DNA of 64,000 bases from an uncultured Lachnospiraceae bacterium (GCA_959022495.1 CAUEYX010000006.1:1-64000); one strand, 5' to 3'. Shown: positions 52,050 through 62,764, numbered from the stretch's first letter. Made by a program: numbers and translations. The notes: a model not told the origin generated them from the sequence alone.

Positions 52050-53726
52050 TTATGTTTCACTCTTTGCCAATTCTTTCATTTCCCTCGCGCTCTCTGTAAT
52101 ATGCGCCGTCACACTGGCACCTCCGAGAAGCCTTGCCAGTTCTCCCACGGACTCTTCCTTGTCCAGAAGATGAATGCAGGTCTTGACAGAGCCGCTGTCC
52201 GCTTCTTTTTTAATTAGGAAATGCACGTCTGCGGCCGCCGCGATCTGGGGCAGATGGGTGATACAGATAACCTGGCGTCTCTTACCGATCAGCCGGAGTT
52301 TCTCCGCAACCTTTCCCGCTGTAATCCCCGATATGCCGGAATCAATCTCATCAAAAATCAGTGTCGGCGTATCTTCCTCATCCGCAAGTACAGCTTTCAG
52401 GGCCAGCATGATACGGGAAAGCTCGCCTCCCGAGGCAATATTGCCCAGTGCTTTCACAGGTTCACCGGGATTTAAAGCAAGATAAAATTCTGCCTCGTCT
52501 CTTCCATTCGCGCTGAAATGTCCGCTGTCTGTAATCCGCAGCTCAAGCCTTGTATCAAGGAAATTCAGCTCAGCCATCTGGCTTCGTATAGCGCTGACAA
52601 AATCTGCCGCATACCTTTCGCGAACTTGATGAAGCTGATCTGAAATATTCTGCACTTCTGCCAGCAGGCGCATTTTCTCTGCCTCTATTTTTTCCCTGAA
52701 AGAATCATAATCTTTCAGTTCTTCTATTCTTTTCTTTTTTTCCTCACAATATGCAAGAATCTCTTTTACAGAATTGCCATATTTTGCCTTTAAATGATTT
52801 ACAAGGTTCAGACGGTCTTCCGTTTCTCTAAATTCCTCCTCCGAAAACTCAAAACTTTTTGCATATTCTGAAAGTTCGCGGTTAAAATCATTTAGCAGAC
52901 TGTCCGCGTCAAGGAGCTGGCTGTACAGCTGCGCTCCGGTCTCGTCAAATTCGGCTGCTTCCTGAAATGCCCGGATGGCTCTGCTTAAGCAGTCACTGGC
53001 ATTGCCGCCGGCATCCTCGCATGTATAGCGGTAAGTCTCTCCCACTGCCTCCGTGATTTTCCTGCTCTCTGTCATCCTCCGGTAGAGGCCCTCCAGCTCT
53101 TCATCCTCCCCCGGCGCGAGTGCCGCCTCCTCAATCTCACTGACTTCGAACTCCGCAAGGGACAGCTCCCGCCTTCTTTCCTCTTCATCCAGCGCGGATT
53201 CTTCCGCCTGGCGGCAGATCTCCTGATATCTCTGAAAACTGCCGCGCATCGCGTCCTTTACCGGACGGATCTCTTCGCCCGCGTACAGATCCAGCAGAGC
53301 TAAATGGTTCTTCCTCTGCAGAAGGATCTGATTGTCATGCTGTCCATGGATATCAATGAGCATGCCGGCCGCTTCCCTCAGTACCGCCATGCTCACTGTC
53401 TCGCCGTTGATCCGGCTGATGCTGCGTCCGCCCATCAGCCGGCGGCTTAAAGTAACCATACCATCCTCTGGAAATAGATCCATGGTTTCCAGCCTTTTTT
53501 TCAGCTTCTCATCTTCTACGGTAAATGTAAGTTCCACAAGTCCGCTGTCCGCTCCGTTCCTCAGCATATCCGCACTGTAGCGCGCGCCGAGCGCAAGGCC
53601 CACTGATCCAAGAAGGATGGATTTTCCCGCCCCGGTCTCCCCGGTAAGAATATTGAGCCCAGGACCAAAGTCAACTTCCGTCTCGTCGATCAGAGCCAGG
53701 TTTTTCACATGAAGATTTTGTAACAT
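52050..53726 (-). CDS. recN: DNA repair protein RecN
   Basis: SMC-like ATPase of 558 residues acting early in double-strand break repair. Walker A is in LNILTGETGAGKSILLGSVG, followed by coiled coils; the signature is ASGGELSRIMLALKAVL and Walker B is TLIFDEIDSGISGITAGKVA. I choose the ATG at 53726 (MLQNLHVKNLALIDE), the standard start of the family; the longer frame to 53810 lies inside argR. It begins eight bases after the argR stop, and the argR-recN order is typical of Firmicutes. Confidence 0.97.
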   Translation of the reverse strand: MLQNLHVKNLALIDETEVDFGPGLNILTGETGAGKSILLGSVGLALGARYSADMLRNGADSGLVELTFTVEDEKLKKRLETMDLFPEDGMVTLSRRLMGGRSISRINGETVSMAVLREAAGMLIDIHGQHDNQILLQRKNHLALLDLYAGEEIRPVKDAMRGSFQRYQEICRQAEESALDEEERRRELSLAEFEVSEIEEAALAPGEDEELEGLYRRMTESRKITEAVGETYRYTCEDAGGNASDCLSRAIRAFQEAAEFDETGAQLYSQLLDADSLLNDFNRELSEYAKSFEFSEEEFRETEDRLNLVNHLKAKYGNSVKEILAYCEEKKKRIEELKDYDSFREKIEAEKMRLLAEVQNISDQLHQVRERYAADFVSAIRSQMAELNFLDTRLELRITDSGHFSANGRDEAEFYLALNPGEPVKALGNIASGGELSRIMLALKAVLADEEDTPTLIFDEIDSGISGITAGKVAEKLRLIGKRRQVICITHLPQIAAAADVHFLIKKEADSGSVKTCIHLLDKEESVGELARLLGGASVTAHITESAREMKELAKSET

Positions 53727-53734
53727 ACTGACAC

Positions 53735-54193
53735 CTATTCTCCTTTTGAAACGATCCTGCGTATTTTGTCCATGACAGATACTGTATGCTCCACTGTACG
53801 GACAGCGCACATAATCGTGTCATCGCCGGCAATGCACCCTACAACTTCGTTCCACTTCATAGAATCCACAGCTACCGCAACTGCCATTGCCATCCCGGAT
53901 ACCGTCTTGATGACAAGAATATTCTGTGCCATATCCATAGATACATATCCGTCCCGCAGGACACGGATATATTTCTCACTCATCTCTGGCTCTTCCTGCC
54001 TGTGCACCACATATTTCTGTTTCCCGCCGCCCACAGATACTTTCGTAAGCTTCAGGTCACGGATATCTCTGGAAACAGTTGCCTGAGTCACTTTAAAACC
54101 CGCGCTGTTCAAGTATTCCGCCAGTTCCTCCTGAGTTTCGATATCGTATTGGCTGATCAGTTCAATGATTTTCGCATGCCGGCTGACTTTCAT
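53735..54193 (-). CDS. argR: Arginine repressor ArgR
   Basis: Hexameric arginine-sensing regulator of 152 residues. The N-terminal winged helix has QEELAEYLNSAGFKVTQATV and SRDIRDLKLTKV. The C-terminal oligomerisation and arginine-binding part contains NEVVGCIAGDDTIMCAVRT, in which GCIAGDDT holds the ligand aspartates. Start ATG after AAAGGAA. It lies between nadK and recN with gaps of a few bases. Confidence 0.97.
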   Translation of the reverse strand: MKVSRHAKIIELISQYDIETQEELAEYLNSAGFKVTQATVSRDIRDLKLTKVSVGGGKQKYVVHRQEEPEMSEKYIRVLRDGYVSMDMAQNILVIKTVSGMAMAVAVAVDSMKWNEVVGCIAGDDTIMCAVRTVEHTVSVMDKIRRIVSKGE

Positions 54194-54197
54194 TTTT

Positions 54198-55031
54198 TTA
54201 ATTTCCTTTCATCTTTTTGCGCATTGTCTTCATAAAGCTCTCCCTGCTCAGCTTAATCAGCTTCGCAGTCTGCCCCGCGCGCCTGATGCAGACTCTCTCC
54301 CCGGTAACGAGGGTGGTCTGTTCCGCTCCGTCAAAACATAATGACACCTGTTCCTGCCTTCCGTAACGTCCCTCGCACACCTCCACCTCGATGATATCGT
54401 CCGCGGAGAGCACCACACTGCTCGTATTCAGGGCATGGGAACAAATGGGGGTAATCACAATCATCTGGGCCGTCGGCTCCACCACAGGGCCTCCCGCGGA
54501 GAGATTATATCCTGTGCTCCCGGTGGGGGTTGACAAGATAACGCCATCCGCGTGATAGGTGTTGAGAAGGACTCCGTTCACATAAATATGAAAGCTTACA
54601 ATCCGCACTTTTCCCTCTCTGGCCAGGACGATGTCATTCATTGCCAGATCCTTTCTGGAATTGCGGAATGATCCTTCCAGCATCATCCGCTCCTCGATGT
54701 CCGGTTCCCCGTCAAATAACCGGTCAAGGGCTCCGCGGAAATCCTTAAGCTCCACATCCGCCAGATACCCCAGTGTCCCCAGATTGATCCCCAGGAGCGG
54801 AAGGCTTCTCTCACCCAGATCTCGGACTGCGCGGATCAGAGTTCCGTCTCCGCCGAGAACAAGCCCGCACTGAGCCTCCGCGGGGACAGTCCCCGGGATA
54901 ATATGCCCTTCTCCGTCCTTTTCTGAGAGAAAACAGCGTTTCCCATGGTGCTCGATATACTGACGGATCTGATTGGTCACTGCATAGTCTTTGTCTTTTA
55001 ATTTATTGGTAATCATATAAAAGCAGTCCAT
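54198..55031 (-). CDS. nadK: NAD kinase
   Basis: ATP-dependent kinase of 277 residues making NADP from NAD. Family motifs are GLVLGGDGTLIRAVRDL (GGDGT) and the glycine-rich NGVLLNTYHADGVILSTPTG with the following STGYNLSAGGP. INLGTLGYLADVE is the conserved NxGxxGFL-like segment. Start ATG after AGAGGTG. Four bases separate it from argR, 17 from tlyA. Confidence 0.96.
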   Translation of the reverse strand: MDCFYMITNKLKDKDYAVTNQIRQYIEHHGKRCFLSEKDGEGHIIPGTVPAEAQCGLVLGGDGTLIRAVRDLGERSLPLLGINLGTLGYLADVELKDFRGALDRLFDGEPDIEERMMLEGSFRNSRKDLAMNDIVLAREGKVRIVSFHIYVNGVLLNTYHADGVILSTPTGSTGYNLSAGGPVVEPTAQMIVITPICSHALNTSSVVLSADDIIEVEVCEGRYGRQEQVSLCFDGAEQTTLVTGERVCIRRAGQTAKLIKLSRESFMKTMRKKMKGN

Positions 55032-55048
55032 ATCACACCTCTTGCCGC

Positions 55049-55855
55049 TTATTTTGCCAGTTCTTCAAATGCCTTGTCCACCACGGCATCCGGATCGATT
55101 CCCTTATTTTCACCGGCAGCGCCTGCGCACTTCTTAAGGTGGATCAGGTATTCAATGTTTCCTTCCGGTCCTTTGATGGGGGAAAACTCCAGCGCGCACA
55201 GGTCGAATCCGATTTCCTGCGCATAATCCATCACTTTCCGGATGACCTCTCTGTGTGTGCTCCGCTCCCTGACCACGCCTTTTTTTCCTACTTTTTCCCT
55301 GCCAGCCTCAAACTGAGGCTTGATCAGGGCTACTATCTCTCCGTCCTCTTTCAGGTAATCCCTGATCGGCCCAAGCACTTTCGTAAGGGAAATGAAAGAG
55401 ACATCAATGGAAGAGAAATCTACGGGCTCTCCGATATCCTCTGGAGTCACATAGCGGATGTTCGTTTTCTCCATGCAGACGACGCGGGGGTCGTTTCTAA
55501 GCTTCCAGTCCAGCTGTCCCCGTCCCACATCGATGGCGTACACTTTCCTGGCGCCATTCTGCAGCATACAGTCTGTAAACCCGCCTGTGGAGGAACCTAC
55601 ATCCGTGCAAACGCAGTCTTTGACTTCCACGTCAAAGCTGGCCAGCGCTTTCTCAAGTTTCAGCCCGCCGCGGCTCACATAGGGAAGCGCATGACCCCTG
55701 ACCTCAATATGCACATCCGCAGAAAAAGTGCTCCCGGCTTTATCCTCACGCTGCCCGTCCACAAATACATTTCCGGACATAATCACTGCTTTTGCCTTCT
55801 CCCTGGACTCCGCCAGATTTCTTTTTACAAGCATTACATCCAAACGTTCTTTCAT
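55049..55855 (-). CDS. tlyA: TlyA family rRNA 2'-O-methyltransferase
   Basis: A 268-residue protein with an N-terminal S4 RNA-binding domain (ERLDVMLVKRNLAESREKAK) and a FtsJ/RrmJ-like methyltransferase domain with the SAM loop CTDVGSSTGGFTDCMLQNGA. Mycobacterial TlyA methylates 16S and 23S rRNA at cytidine 2'-OH; shorter clostridial homologues probably act on 23S rRNA. It was formerly annotated as haemolysin A. It lies one base after dxs, in the typical dxs-tlyA-nadK-argR-recN order. Confidence 0.95.
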   Translation of the reverse strand: MKERLDVMLVKRNLAESREKAKAVIMSGNVFVDGQREDKAGSTFSADVHIEVRGHALPYVSRGGLKLEKALASFDVEVKDCVCTDVGSSTGGFTDCMLQNGARKVYAIDVGRGQLDWKLRNDPRVVCMEKTNIRYVTPEDIGEPVDFSSIDVSFISLTKVLGPIRDYLKEDGEIVALIKPQFEAGREKVGKKGVVRERSTHREVIRKVMDYAQEIGFDLCALEFSPIKGPEGNIEYLIHLKKCAGAAGENKGIDPDAVVDKAFEELAK

Positions 55856-55856
55856 G

Positions 55857-57743
55857 TTACTTTTCCTTCTTCTTTTCTGTGATCCTCACATAGTCAGAGA
55901 CCGCCTGTTTGACAATCGCGTCTCTGTCCAGCCCCACTTCTTTTCGCAATACTTCCACATTCCCATGTTCCACATATTCATCCGATATCCCAATATTGCG
56001 TACATGTACATTCAATGCCGCCCGGGAGACATAGTCCATGACCTGTTCTCCAAAGCCGCCTGTTATAATATTCTCTTCTATGGTCACAAAAAGGCTGTGA
56101 TCCTTCGCCAGCTCTTCGAGGAGTGCTGTGTCCAGCGGCTTGACAAACCGCGCGTTCACAAGGCTGCAGCTGTATCCGGTCTCTTTCAGGCTGCGCCGCA
56201 CACTGTCCGCCAGCTCTGCCATGTGCCCTACAAAGATCACGGCAATGTCCTCCTCCTCATAGAGCACCTCGCTTTTCCCGTATTCGATGGGTGCCCGGAA
56301 CTGACGCATCCCTTCATACGCCGCCCCCCGCGGATAACGGATGGCAATCGGATACGGAAAATCAACGGCAAAACGCAGCATATCCGCCATTTCCCAGCGG
56401 TTCTTCGGTGAAATGACTGTCATGTTGGGTATCGTTGTCAAAAAGGAAAGATCAAACATCCCCTGATGGGTCTCTCCGTCGCTCCCCACAAGCCCGGCCC
56501 GGTCCACGGCGATCACAACCGGAAGATTCTGGAGACAGACATCATGAAGGGCCTGATCATAGGCTCTCTGCAGGAAGGAGGAATACACTGCAAACACAGG
56601 TTTCATGCCGCCAGCGGCAAGTCCGGCAGCGAACGTCATCGCATGCTCCTCCGCAATCCCCACGTCAAAAAATCTCTGGGGAAACCTCTTGGCAAAAGCA
56701 GAAAGCCCGGTGCCGTCCGCCATCGCGGCGGTAATAGCCGTCACCTTCTCATCCCGCTTCGCAATATCGGTCAGCACCTTGGAAAACACCTCTGTATAAG
56801 TATCTGTCCCACTCTCTTCCCTGGGTTCGCCCGTTTTAATGTCAAACGGTCCCAGTCCGTGGAATTTCGCCGGGTTCTCCTCCGCCGGCGCATATCCTTT
56901 TCCCTTCTTTGTGATCACATGGACAAGCACAGCATGGTCCACCCGCTTCGCCTCGTGAAATACTTTCAAAAGCTTGCGGATATCATGTCCGTCCACCGGT
57001 CCCAGATACGTAATATCCATATCTTCAAAAAACATACCCGGCACAAAAAGCTGCTTGATCCCGCTCTTTGTCTTACGGATCTGGCTGACAATGCGGTCCC
57101 CCCTGCCGGGAATCCGCTTCAGGGTATCCTCCACGCCTTTTTTCAGCTCTGTATATGCCTGGGCTGTCCGCAGTCCGCTTAAATATTTGGACATTCCGCC
57201 TACGTTCTCAGAGATCGACATGTTGTTATCGTTGAGGACGATGATGAAATTACTCTTCAGCCGGGAGGCGTTATTAAGCGCTTCATATGCCATGCCGCCC
57301 GTAAGCGAACCGTCGCCGATCACTGAGATCACACTGTGATCCTCCCCCAAAAGCTCCCTTGCCGCCACATAACCCAGACCTGCGGAGATTGAGGTGGAGC
57401 TGTGCCCCGTGTCAAAGGCATCGCAGGGGCTTTCCTTGCGCTTCGGAAATCCGCTCATGCCTCCGTATTTGCGCAGGTCATCGAATCCGTCTTTCCGTCC
57501 GGTGAGCAGCTTATGTGTGTAAGACTGATGTCCTACATCCCATATCAGCTTGTCTTTGGGGAAATCTAACGTGAGATGGAGGGCCATGGTCAGCTCTACC
57601 ACTCCCAGATTAGAGGCGAGATGTCCTCCCGTCCGGCTGATCTTCTCGATCAAGAACTGCCGGATTTCATTGGCAAGTTCCTTTAACTGTTCTTCGTCCA
57701 GTTTCTTGATATCATTTTCCTTCTGGATCATCTCAAGTACCAT
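55857..57743 (-). CDS. dxs: 1-deoxy-D-xylulose-5-phosphate synthase
   Basis: Thiamine-diphosphate enzyme of 628 residues, first step of the non-mevalonate isoprenoid pathway from pyruvate and glyceraldehyde 3-phosphate. Markers are GGHLASNLGVVELTMALH, the ThDP motif VIGDGSLTGGMAYEALNNA ending LNDNNMSI, FFEDMDITYLGPVDGHD and the transketolase-like VGIAEEHAMTFAAGLAAGG. Start ATG after AAGGAGG. Adjacent to ispA, so supply and elongation of isoprenoid units are linked in one operon. Confidence 0.98.
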   Translation of the reverse strand: MVLEMIQKENDIKKLDEEQLKELANEIRQFLIEKISRTGGHLASNLGVVELTMALHLTLDFPKDKLIWDVGHQSYTHKLLTGRKDGFDDLRKYGGMSGFPKRKESPCDAFDTGHSSTSISAGLGYVAARELLGEDHSVISVIGDGSLTGGMAYEALNNASRLKSNFIIVLNDNNMSISENVGGMSKYLSGLRTAQAYTELKKGVEDTLKRIPGRGDRIVSQIRKTKSGIKQLFVPGMFFEDMDITYLGPVDGHDIRKLLKVFHEAKRVDHAVLVHVITKKGKGYAPAEENPAKFHGLGPFDIKTGEPREESGTDTYTEVFSKVLTDIAKRDEKVTAITAAMADGTGLSAFAKRFPQRFFDVGIAEEHAMTFAAGLAAGGMKPVFAVYSSFLQRAYDQALHDVCLQNLPVVIAVDRAGLVGSDGETHQGMFDLSFLTTIPNMTVISPKNRWEMADMLRFAVDFPYPIAIRYPRGAAYEGMRQFRAPIEYGKSEVLYEEEDIAVIFVGHMAELADSVRRSLKETGYSCSLVNARFVKPLDTALLEELAKDHSLFVTIEENIITGGFGEQVMDYVSRAALNVHVRNIGISDEYVEHGNVEVLRKEVGLDRDAIVKQAVSDYVRITEKKKEK

Positions 57744-57754
57744 AATGACCCTCC

Positions 57755-58645
57755 TTATTTCTCCCTGTAAACAAGACTTTTCAGGAGCTCTTCAAGAAAT
57801 CCTCCCTCTTTGCGGATCTTATGCAGTTCACAGACAGCTTCCTCCGTCATCCGGGAAACTTCTTTTCTTGATTCCTCCAGGCCTTTCCATGTCACATAGG
57901 TGGTCTTCTCATTCTTTTCATCACTGTGCACCGGTTTGCCCAGGACTTCCGTTGTGCTGGTAACGTCAAGAATATCATCCTGGATCTGGAACGCCAGACC
58001 GATCCTGCGGGCCGTCTGCTCCATACGGCTGACCGCTTCTCCCCCCGCTTCTGCAAGTACCGCGCCAATCATCATGGACGCCTCCAGCAGAGCGCTTGTC
58101 TTCAGGCGGTAGATAAAGTCCAGCATATCCCCTGTCAGTTTCTGCCCTGACGCTTTCACATCCACCACCTGACCGCCGATCATTCCGTAGATTCCTGCCT
58201 TCCCCGCCAGGATTTTCAACGCCTGAGCGATAGAACCGCATTTTTCGGGTGCAGTGTCAAACGCACTGCAGGCCGTCTCAAACGCATAATTCAAAAGCGC
58301 GTCACCCGTAAGAATCCCCATATCCTCGCCATATACGACATGGGTCGTTTTCCTTCCTCTGCGGTACTCATCGTTATCCATTGCCGGAAGGTCGTCATGG
58401 ACCAGAGAGTAGGTGTGAATCATCTCGATCGCCGCCATAAATGGCTCAATCACTTCTCCACGGCCCCCGAACAAACAGAAAGTTTCCTTCATCAGCATGG
58501 GGCGCAGACGCTTTCCTCCTGCCATAAGGCTGTATTCCATGGCCTCCATGATGATCTTCTGATATCCCTCCCGCTGTGGGAGATACTTTTTCAGTATTCT
58601 CTCAATATCCGCGATCCGTTTCTCGTATTCTTCTTTAAAATTCAT
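57755..58645 (-). CDS. ispA: Polyprenyl (farnesyl/geranyl) diphosphate synthase
   Basis: Trans-prenyltransferase of 296 residues. The first aspartate-rich motif is LVHDDLPAMDNDEYRRG and the second is FQIQDDILDV, with the allylic-substrate region GGKRLRPMLM upstream. The two residues inserted in the first motif (DDxxxxD) match the short-chain farnesyl type. I take the ATG at 58645 (MNFKEEYEKRI) behind GGAGAG; the ATG at 58663 has no site. It overlaps the xseB stop by 11 bases. Confidence 0.95.
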   Translation of the reverse strand: MNFKEEYEKRIADIERILKKYLPQREGYQKIIMEAMEYSLMAGGKRLRPMLMKETFCLFGGRGEVIEPFMAAIEMIHTYSLVHDDLPAMDNDEYRRGRKTTHVVYGEDMGILTGDALLNYAFETACSAFDTAPEKCGSIAQALKILAGKAGIYGMIGGQVVDVKASGQKLTGDMLDFIYRLKTSALLEASMMIGAVLAEAGGEAVSRMEQTARRIGLAFQIQDDILDVTSTTEVLGKPVHSDEKNEKTTYVTWKGLEESRKEVSRMTEEAVCELHKIRKEGGFLEELLKSLVYREK

Positions 58646-58868
58646 GTGTCTCTCCATCCTCATCCAGAATGAGTACTTTCTTTTCTACCTCATCAATGGA
58701 CTTACTGCACTGTTTCAAAAGTCCCATGCCTTCCTTATACAGATCAAAGGAGCGCTCCAGAGAGATTTCCTCCCCTTCCATCTCCTCAATTACATTCTCC
58801 AGCTGTGCGAACATCTCTTCCAGGCTCTGCCTCTTTTCACTGCCTGTCTTTTCTGCGTGATCTGCCAT
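58635..58868 (-). CDS. xseB: Exodeoxyribonuclease VII small subunit
   Basis: A 77-residue helical subunit that binds XseA. The family pattern LEEMFAQLENVIEEMEGEEI and SLERSFDLYKEGMGLLKQCS is complete, ending in a VEKKVLIL strand-like tail. The start is uncertain: the ATG at 58868 has AAAGGAG eleven bases ahead, while an ATG at 58889 would give 84 residues. It overlaps ispA and follows xseA by about 36 bases. Confidence 0.93.
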   Translation of the reverse strand: MADHAEKTGSEKRQSLEEMFAQLENVIEEMEGEEISLERSFDLYKEGMGLLKQCSKSIDEVEKKVLILDEDGETHEF

Positions 58869-58904
58869 CTGCTCCATATCTCCTTTCATACCCTCGGAAG
58901 AGGA

Positions 58905-60137
<1,233 letters not shown>

Positions 60138-60139
60138 CC

Positions 60140-60547
60140 TCAGGACTCCTGTTTCGCGAGTTTTCCGAGGACCCCGTTTATAAATGAGGAACTGCTCTCA
60201 CCGCCAAAACGCTTTGCTAGCTCTACCGCCTCATTGATGGCAACACCGTCCGGGATATCCTCGTCCCATTTCATTTCATAGACCGCCAGCCTTAAGATCG
60301 CCAGATCCACTCTGCTCATGCGGGTAGTTTTCCAACCCTTCGCGTTTTCATTCAGGACTGCGTCAATCTCAGGTACGCGGCTGACAACAGCTTCGTATTT
60401 ATCCCGGATGTATTTCTTGTCCTTGTCCGCCGCGTCGTGCAGCGTCTCAAAATAATATTTCAGATGATCCGGCATATCCGCCGGATCATGAAACTCGATC
60501 TGGAACAGCATCTTGAAAATGTGCTCCCTCAGCTCACTCCTTATCAT
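60140..60547 (-). CDS. nusB: Transcription antitermination factor NusB
   Basis: All-helical RNA-binding protein of 135 residues that assembles rRNA antitermination complexes. It begins MIRSELREHIFKMLFQIEFH and has the typical end RVDLAILRLAVYEMKWDEDI, GVAINEAVELAKRFGGESSS and FINGVLGKLA. The ATG at 60547 follows AAAGGAATCAAT; the longer frame to 60631 would run through a terminator hairpin and is rejected. xseA follows by two bases. Confidence 0.96.
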   Translation of the reverse strand: MIRSELREHIFKMLFQIEFHDPADMPDHLKYYFETLHDAADKDKKYIRDKYEAVVSRVPEIDAVLNENAKGWKTTRMSRVDLAILRLAVYEMKWDEDIPDGVAINEAVELAKRFGGESSSSFINGVLGKLAKQES

Positions 60548-60595
60548 ATTGATTCCTTTCTTTATCACGGAAGTAATATCTATCGGATACTTATA

Positions 60596-60619
60596 GAAAA
60601 AGGATGTCTTACGACATCC
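60596..60619 (-). terminator. Intrinsic terminator between asp23 and nusB
   Basis: A perfect 7-bp stem (GGATGTC at 60602-60608 with GACATCC at 60613-60619), a four-base loop and five T residues on the minus strand. It must be leaky, or a promoter must lie in the 48 bases before nusB. Confidence 0.8.
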
Positions 60620-60655
60620 CTTATCGTGCAAAGGCAGTCTGCCGCACAGAACGGA

Positions 60656-61039
60656 TCAGTCCTGCTTCTCCATCTCAACGCCTGCCACTTTGATATTGAC
60701 GTCAGCCACCTCAAGCCCTGTCATGTTCTCCACAGCGTTCTTAACCTTCTCCTGTACCTTGCCTGTGACATCCATGATGTTATAATTATATTTCAGGTTC
60801 AGCGCGAGCGATACGGTTACCACGCCCTCAAGGACGTCCACCTTCACTCCTTTGGACAGATTCTTTATTCCCAGCCTGCCAATCACTTCGTTCGTGATAT
60901 TGCCGGCCATAGATGCAACACCTTCGACCTCTGTCGCCGCCAGCGCCGCGATGATCGCCACCACTTCATCCGCGATCTTCACTTCACCGAGATTGGCGTC
61001 GTTCTGTAACGTATATGTGTTTCTCTCGTCCTTTGCCAT
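60656..61039 (-). CDS. Asp23/Gls24 family envelope stress protein
   Basis: A 127-residue protein of the Asp23 (DUF322) family. It has the N-terminal GEVKIADEVVAIIAALAATE, EGVASMAGNITNEVIGRLG and the alternating-strand part VKVDVLEGVVTVSLALNLKY. In Staphylococcus, Asp23 coats the membrane through a partner; in clostridia the gene regularly precedes nusB and its role is not established. I choose the ATG at 61039; the frame to 61045 starts at a TTG within the Shine-Dalgarno spacing. Own promoter at 61076-61103. Confidence 0.93.
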   Translation of the reverse strand: MAKDERNTYTLQNDANLGEVKIADEVVAIIAALAATEVEGVASMAGNITNEVIGRLGIKNLSKGVKVDVLEGVVTVSLALNLKYNYNIMDVTGKVQEKVKNAVENMTGLEVADVNIKVAGVEMEKQD

Positions 61040-61075
61040 ATTCAAAACCTCCCGTTTTGTCTAATCTCTTTCCCC

Positions 61076-61103
61076 ATTATAACAAATATCACTCTGTTTG
61101 CAA
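61076..61103 (-). promoter_or_regulatory. asp23 promoter
   Basis: On the minus strand, TTGCAA (61098-61103), a 16-base spacer and TATAAT (61076-61081), with GGGAGG downstream before the start codon. Confidence 0.78.
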
Positions 61104-61139
61104 AGGAAAAGTTCAAACGGGTTCCGCCCCTGCAGGCCT

Positions 61140-62729
61140 CTAACGCCCAAACTCGGACAATACCAGTCCTTCGTTGCGCTCCAGGGTCATGCGGATGCTC
61201 CACTCGTGGATAAATAAAAGCAGCGGACGGTCTTTTAAGTCTTTGATCTTCTTCATGTCCGAGGTACCGCTGATATGGTCCAGGTCAATCTCCTCTCCCT
61301 CAATCCATCGGATATGCTCATAGGGGAGATTTTCCAGAATGATCTCCACATTATACTCATTTTTCAGCCGGTATTTCAGCACGTCGAACTGAAGTACGCC
61401 CACCACGCCCACGATGATCTCTTCCATTCCTGTGTTGTACTCCTGGAAGATCTGGATCGCGCCCTCCTGGGCGATCTGGTTGATCCCTTTGACGAACTGT
61501 TTTCTTTTCATCGTATCCACCTGGCGCACTCTCGCGAAATGCTCCGGGGCAAATGTAGGAATCCCCTCATAGGCAAACTTTTCTTTCGATGTGGTCAGGG
61601 TGTCCCCGATCGAGAAAATCCCCGGATCGAATACCCCGATAATATCACCTCCGCAGGCCTTCTCAATAATCTTCCTCTCGCTGGCCATCATCTGCTGAGG
61701 CTGGGAAAGGCGCACCTCTTTCCCTCCCTGGACATGGTATACCGTCATCCCGGCATCGAACTCGCCGGAACAGATCCGCATAAACGCGATCCTGTCCCTG
61801 TGTGCCTTATTCATGTTTGCCTGGATCTTAAATACAAAAGCGGAAAAATCCGGTTCTGTCATCGGATCAATCACGCCATGGTCAGACATTCTCGGCAGGG
61901 GAGACGTGGTCATCGCAAGGAAATGCGCAAGGAAGGTCTCCACACCGAAATTGGTAAGCGCGGAGCCGAAAAATACCGGCGACAGCTCTCCCTTATTCAC
62001 AAGTTCCTGGTCGAATTCAGCGGAAGCGCCGTCCAAAAGCTCAATCTCTTCATTGAGCGTCACCTTTGCCTCCGTGCCAAGCAGCCAGTCCACCTCCGGA
62101 TTCTGGATATCCACTTTCTTTACTTCACCGATGGAAGTTCCCTTCCTCGTGTCAGAGAACAATTCCACTTCTCGTTTCTGCCGGTCATAGACGCCTTTGA
62201 ACTCTTTTCCCGATCCGATGGGCCAGTTCACCGGACATGTGGGGATACCCAGCTCTTTCTCTATATCATCCAGGAGGTCAAAGGTATCCTTTGCATCCCG
62301 GTCCATCTTATTAATGAATGTGAAGATCGGAATATGGCGCATGGCGCAGACCTTAAACAGCTTTCTAGTCTGTGCCTCAACGCCCTTGGACGCGTCAATG
62401 ACCATAACCGCGGAGTCCGCCGCCATCAGCGTGCGGTACGTGTCCTCCGAGAAGTCCTGATGCCCCGGTGTATCCAGAATATTGATGCAGTATCCGCCGT
62501 AATTAAACTGCAGTACCGAGGAGGTCACAGAGATTCCTCTCTCCTTCTCGATCTCCATCCAGTCTGAGACCGCGTGCTTTGCCGTTGCCTTTCCCTTTAC
62601 AGAACCCGCGGTGTTGATGACCCCGCCGTAGAGAAGAAATTTCTCCGTGAGGGTCGTCTTTCCCGCGTCCGGGTGGGAAATGATCGCGAATGTCCTTCGT
62701 TTTTTTATTTCATTTATCATATCCGACAT
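61140..62729 (-). CDS. prfC: Peptide chain release factor 3
   Basis: GTPase of 529 residues that recycles class I release factors from the ribosome. G1 ISHPDAGKTTLTEKFLLYGG, switch II LDTPGHQDFSEDTYRTLMAA, G4 INKMDRDAKD and the RF3-specific MAHFLAMTTSP-like region (FLAHFLAMTTSPLPRMS) are visible. The C-terminal part ends EWSIRMTLERNEGLVLSEFGR. Start ATG after AGAGGTAGATT. It interrupts the usual spoIIIA-asp23 order and has its own promoter. Confidence 0.97.
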   Translation of the reverse strand: MSDMINEIKKRRTFAIISHPDAGKTTLTEKFLLYGGVINTAGSVKGKATAKHAVSDWMEIEKERGISVTSSVLQFNYGGYCINILDTPGHQDFSEDTYRTLMAADSAVMVIDASKGVEAQTRKLFKVCAMRHIPIFTFINKMDRDAKDTFDLLDDIEKELGIPTCPVNWPIGSGKEFKGVYDRQKREVELFSDTRKGTSIGEVKKVDIQNPEVDWLLGTEAKVTLNEEIELLDGASAEFDQELVNKGELSPVFFGSALTNFGVETFLAHFLAMTTSPLPRMSDHGVIDPMTEPDFSAFVFKIQANMNKAHRDRIAFMRICSGEFDAGMTVYHVQGGKEVRLSQPQQMMASERKIIEKACGGDIIGVFDPGIFSIGDTLTTSKEKFAYEGIPTFAPEHFARVRQVDTMKRKQFVKGINQIAQEGAIQIFQEYNTGMEEIIVGVVGVLQFDVLKYRLKNEYNVEIILENLPYEHIRWIEGEEIDLDHISGTSDMKKIKDLKDRPLLLFIHEWSIRMTLERNEGLVLSEFGR

Positions 62730-62764
62730 AATCTACCTCTGCTTTCACTGGCGCAAAAAATAAC

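Noticed and set aside
61275..62567. 430-codon open frame on the plus strand opposite prfC
   Set aside because: Antisense shadow of prfC; the conserved G motifs lie on the minus strand.
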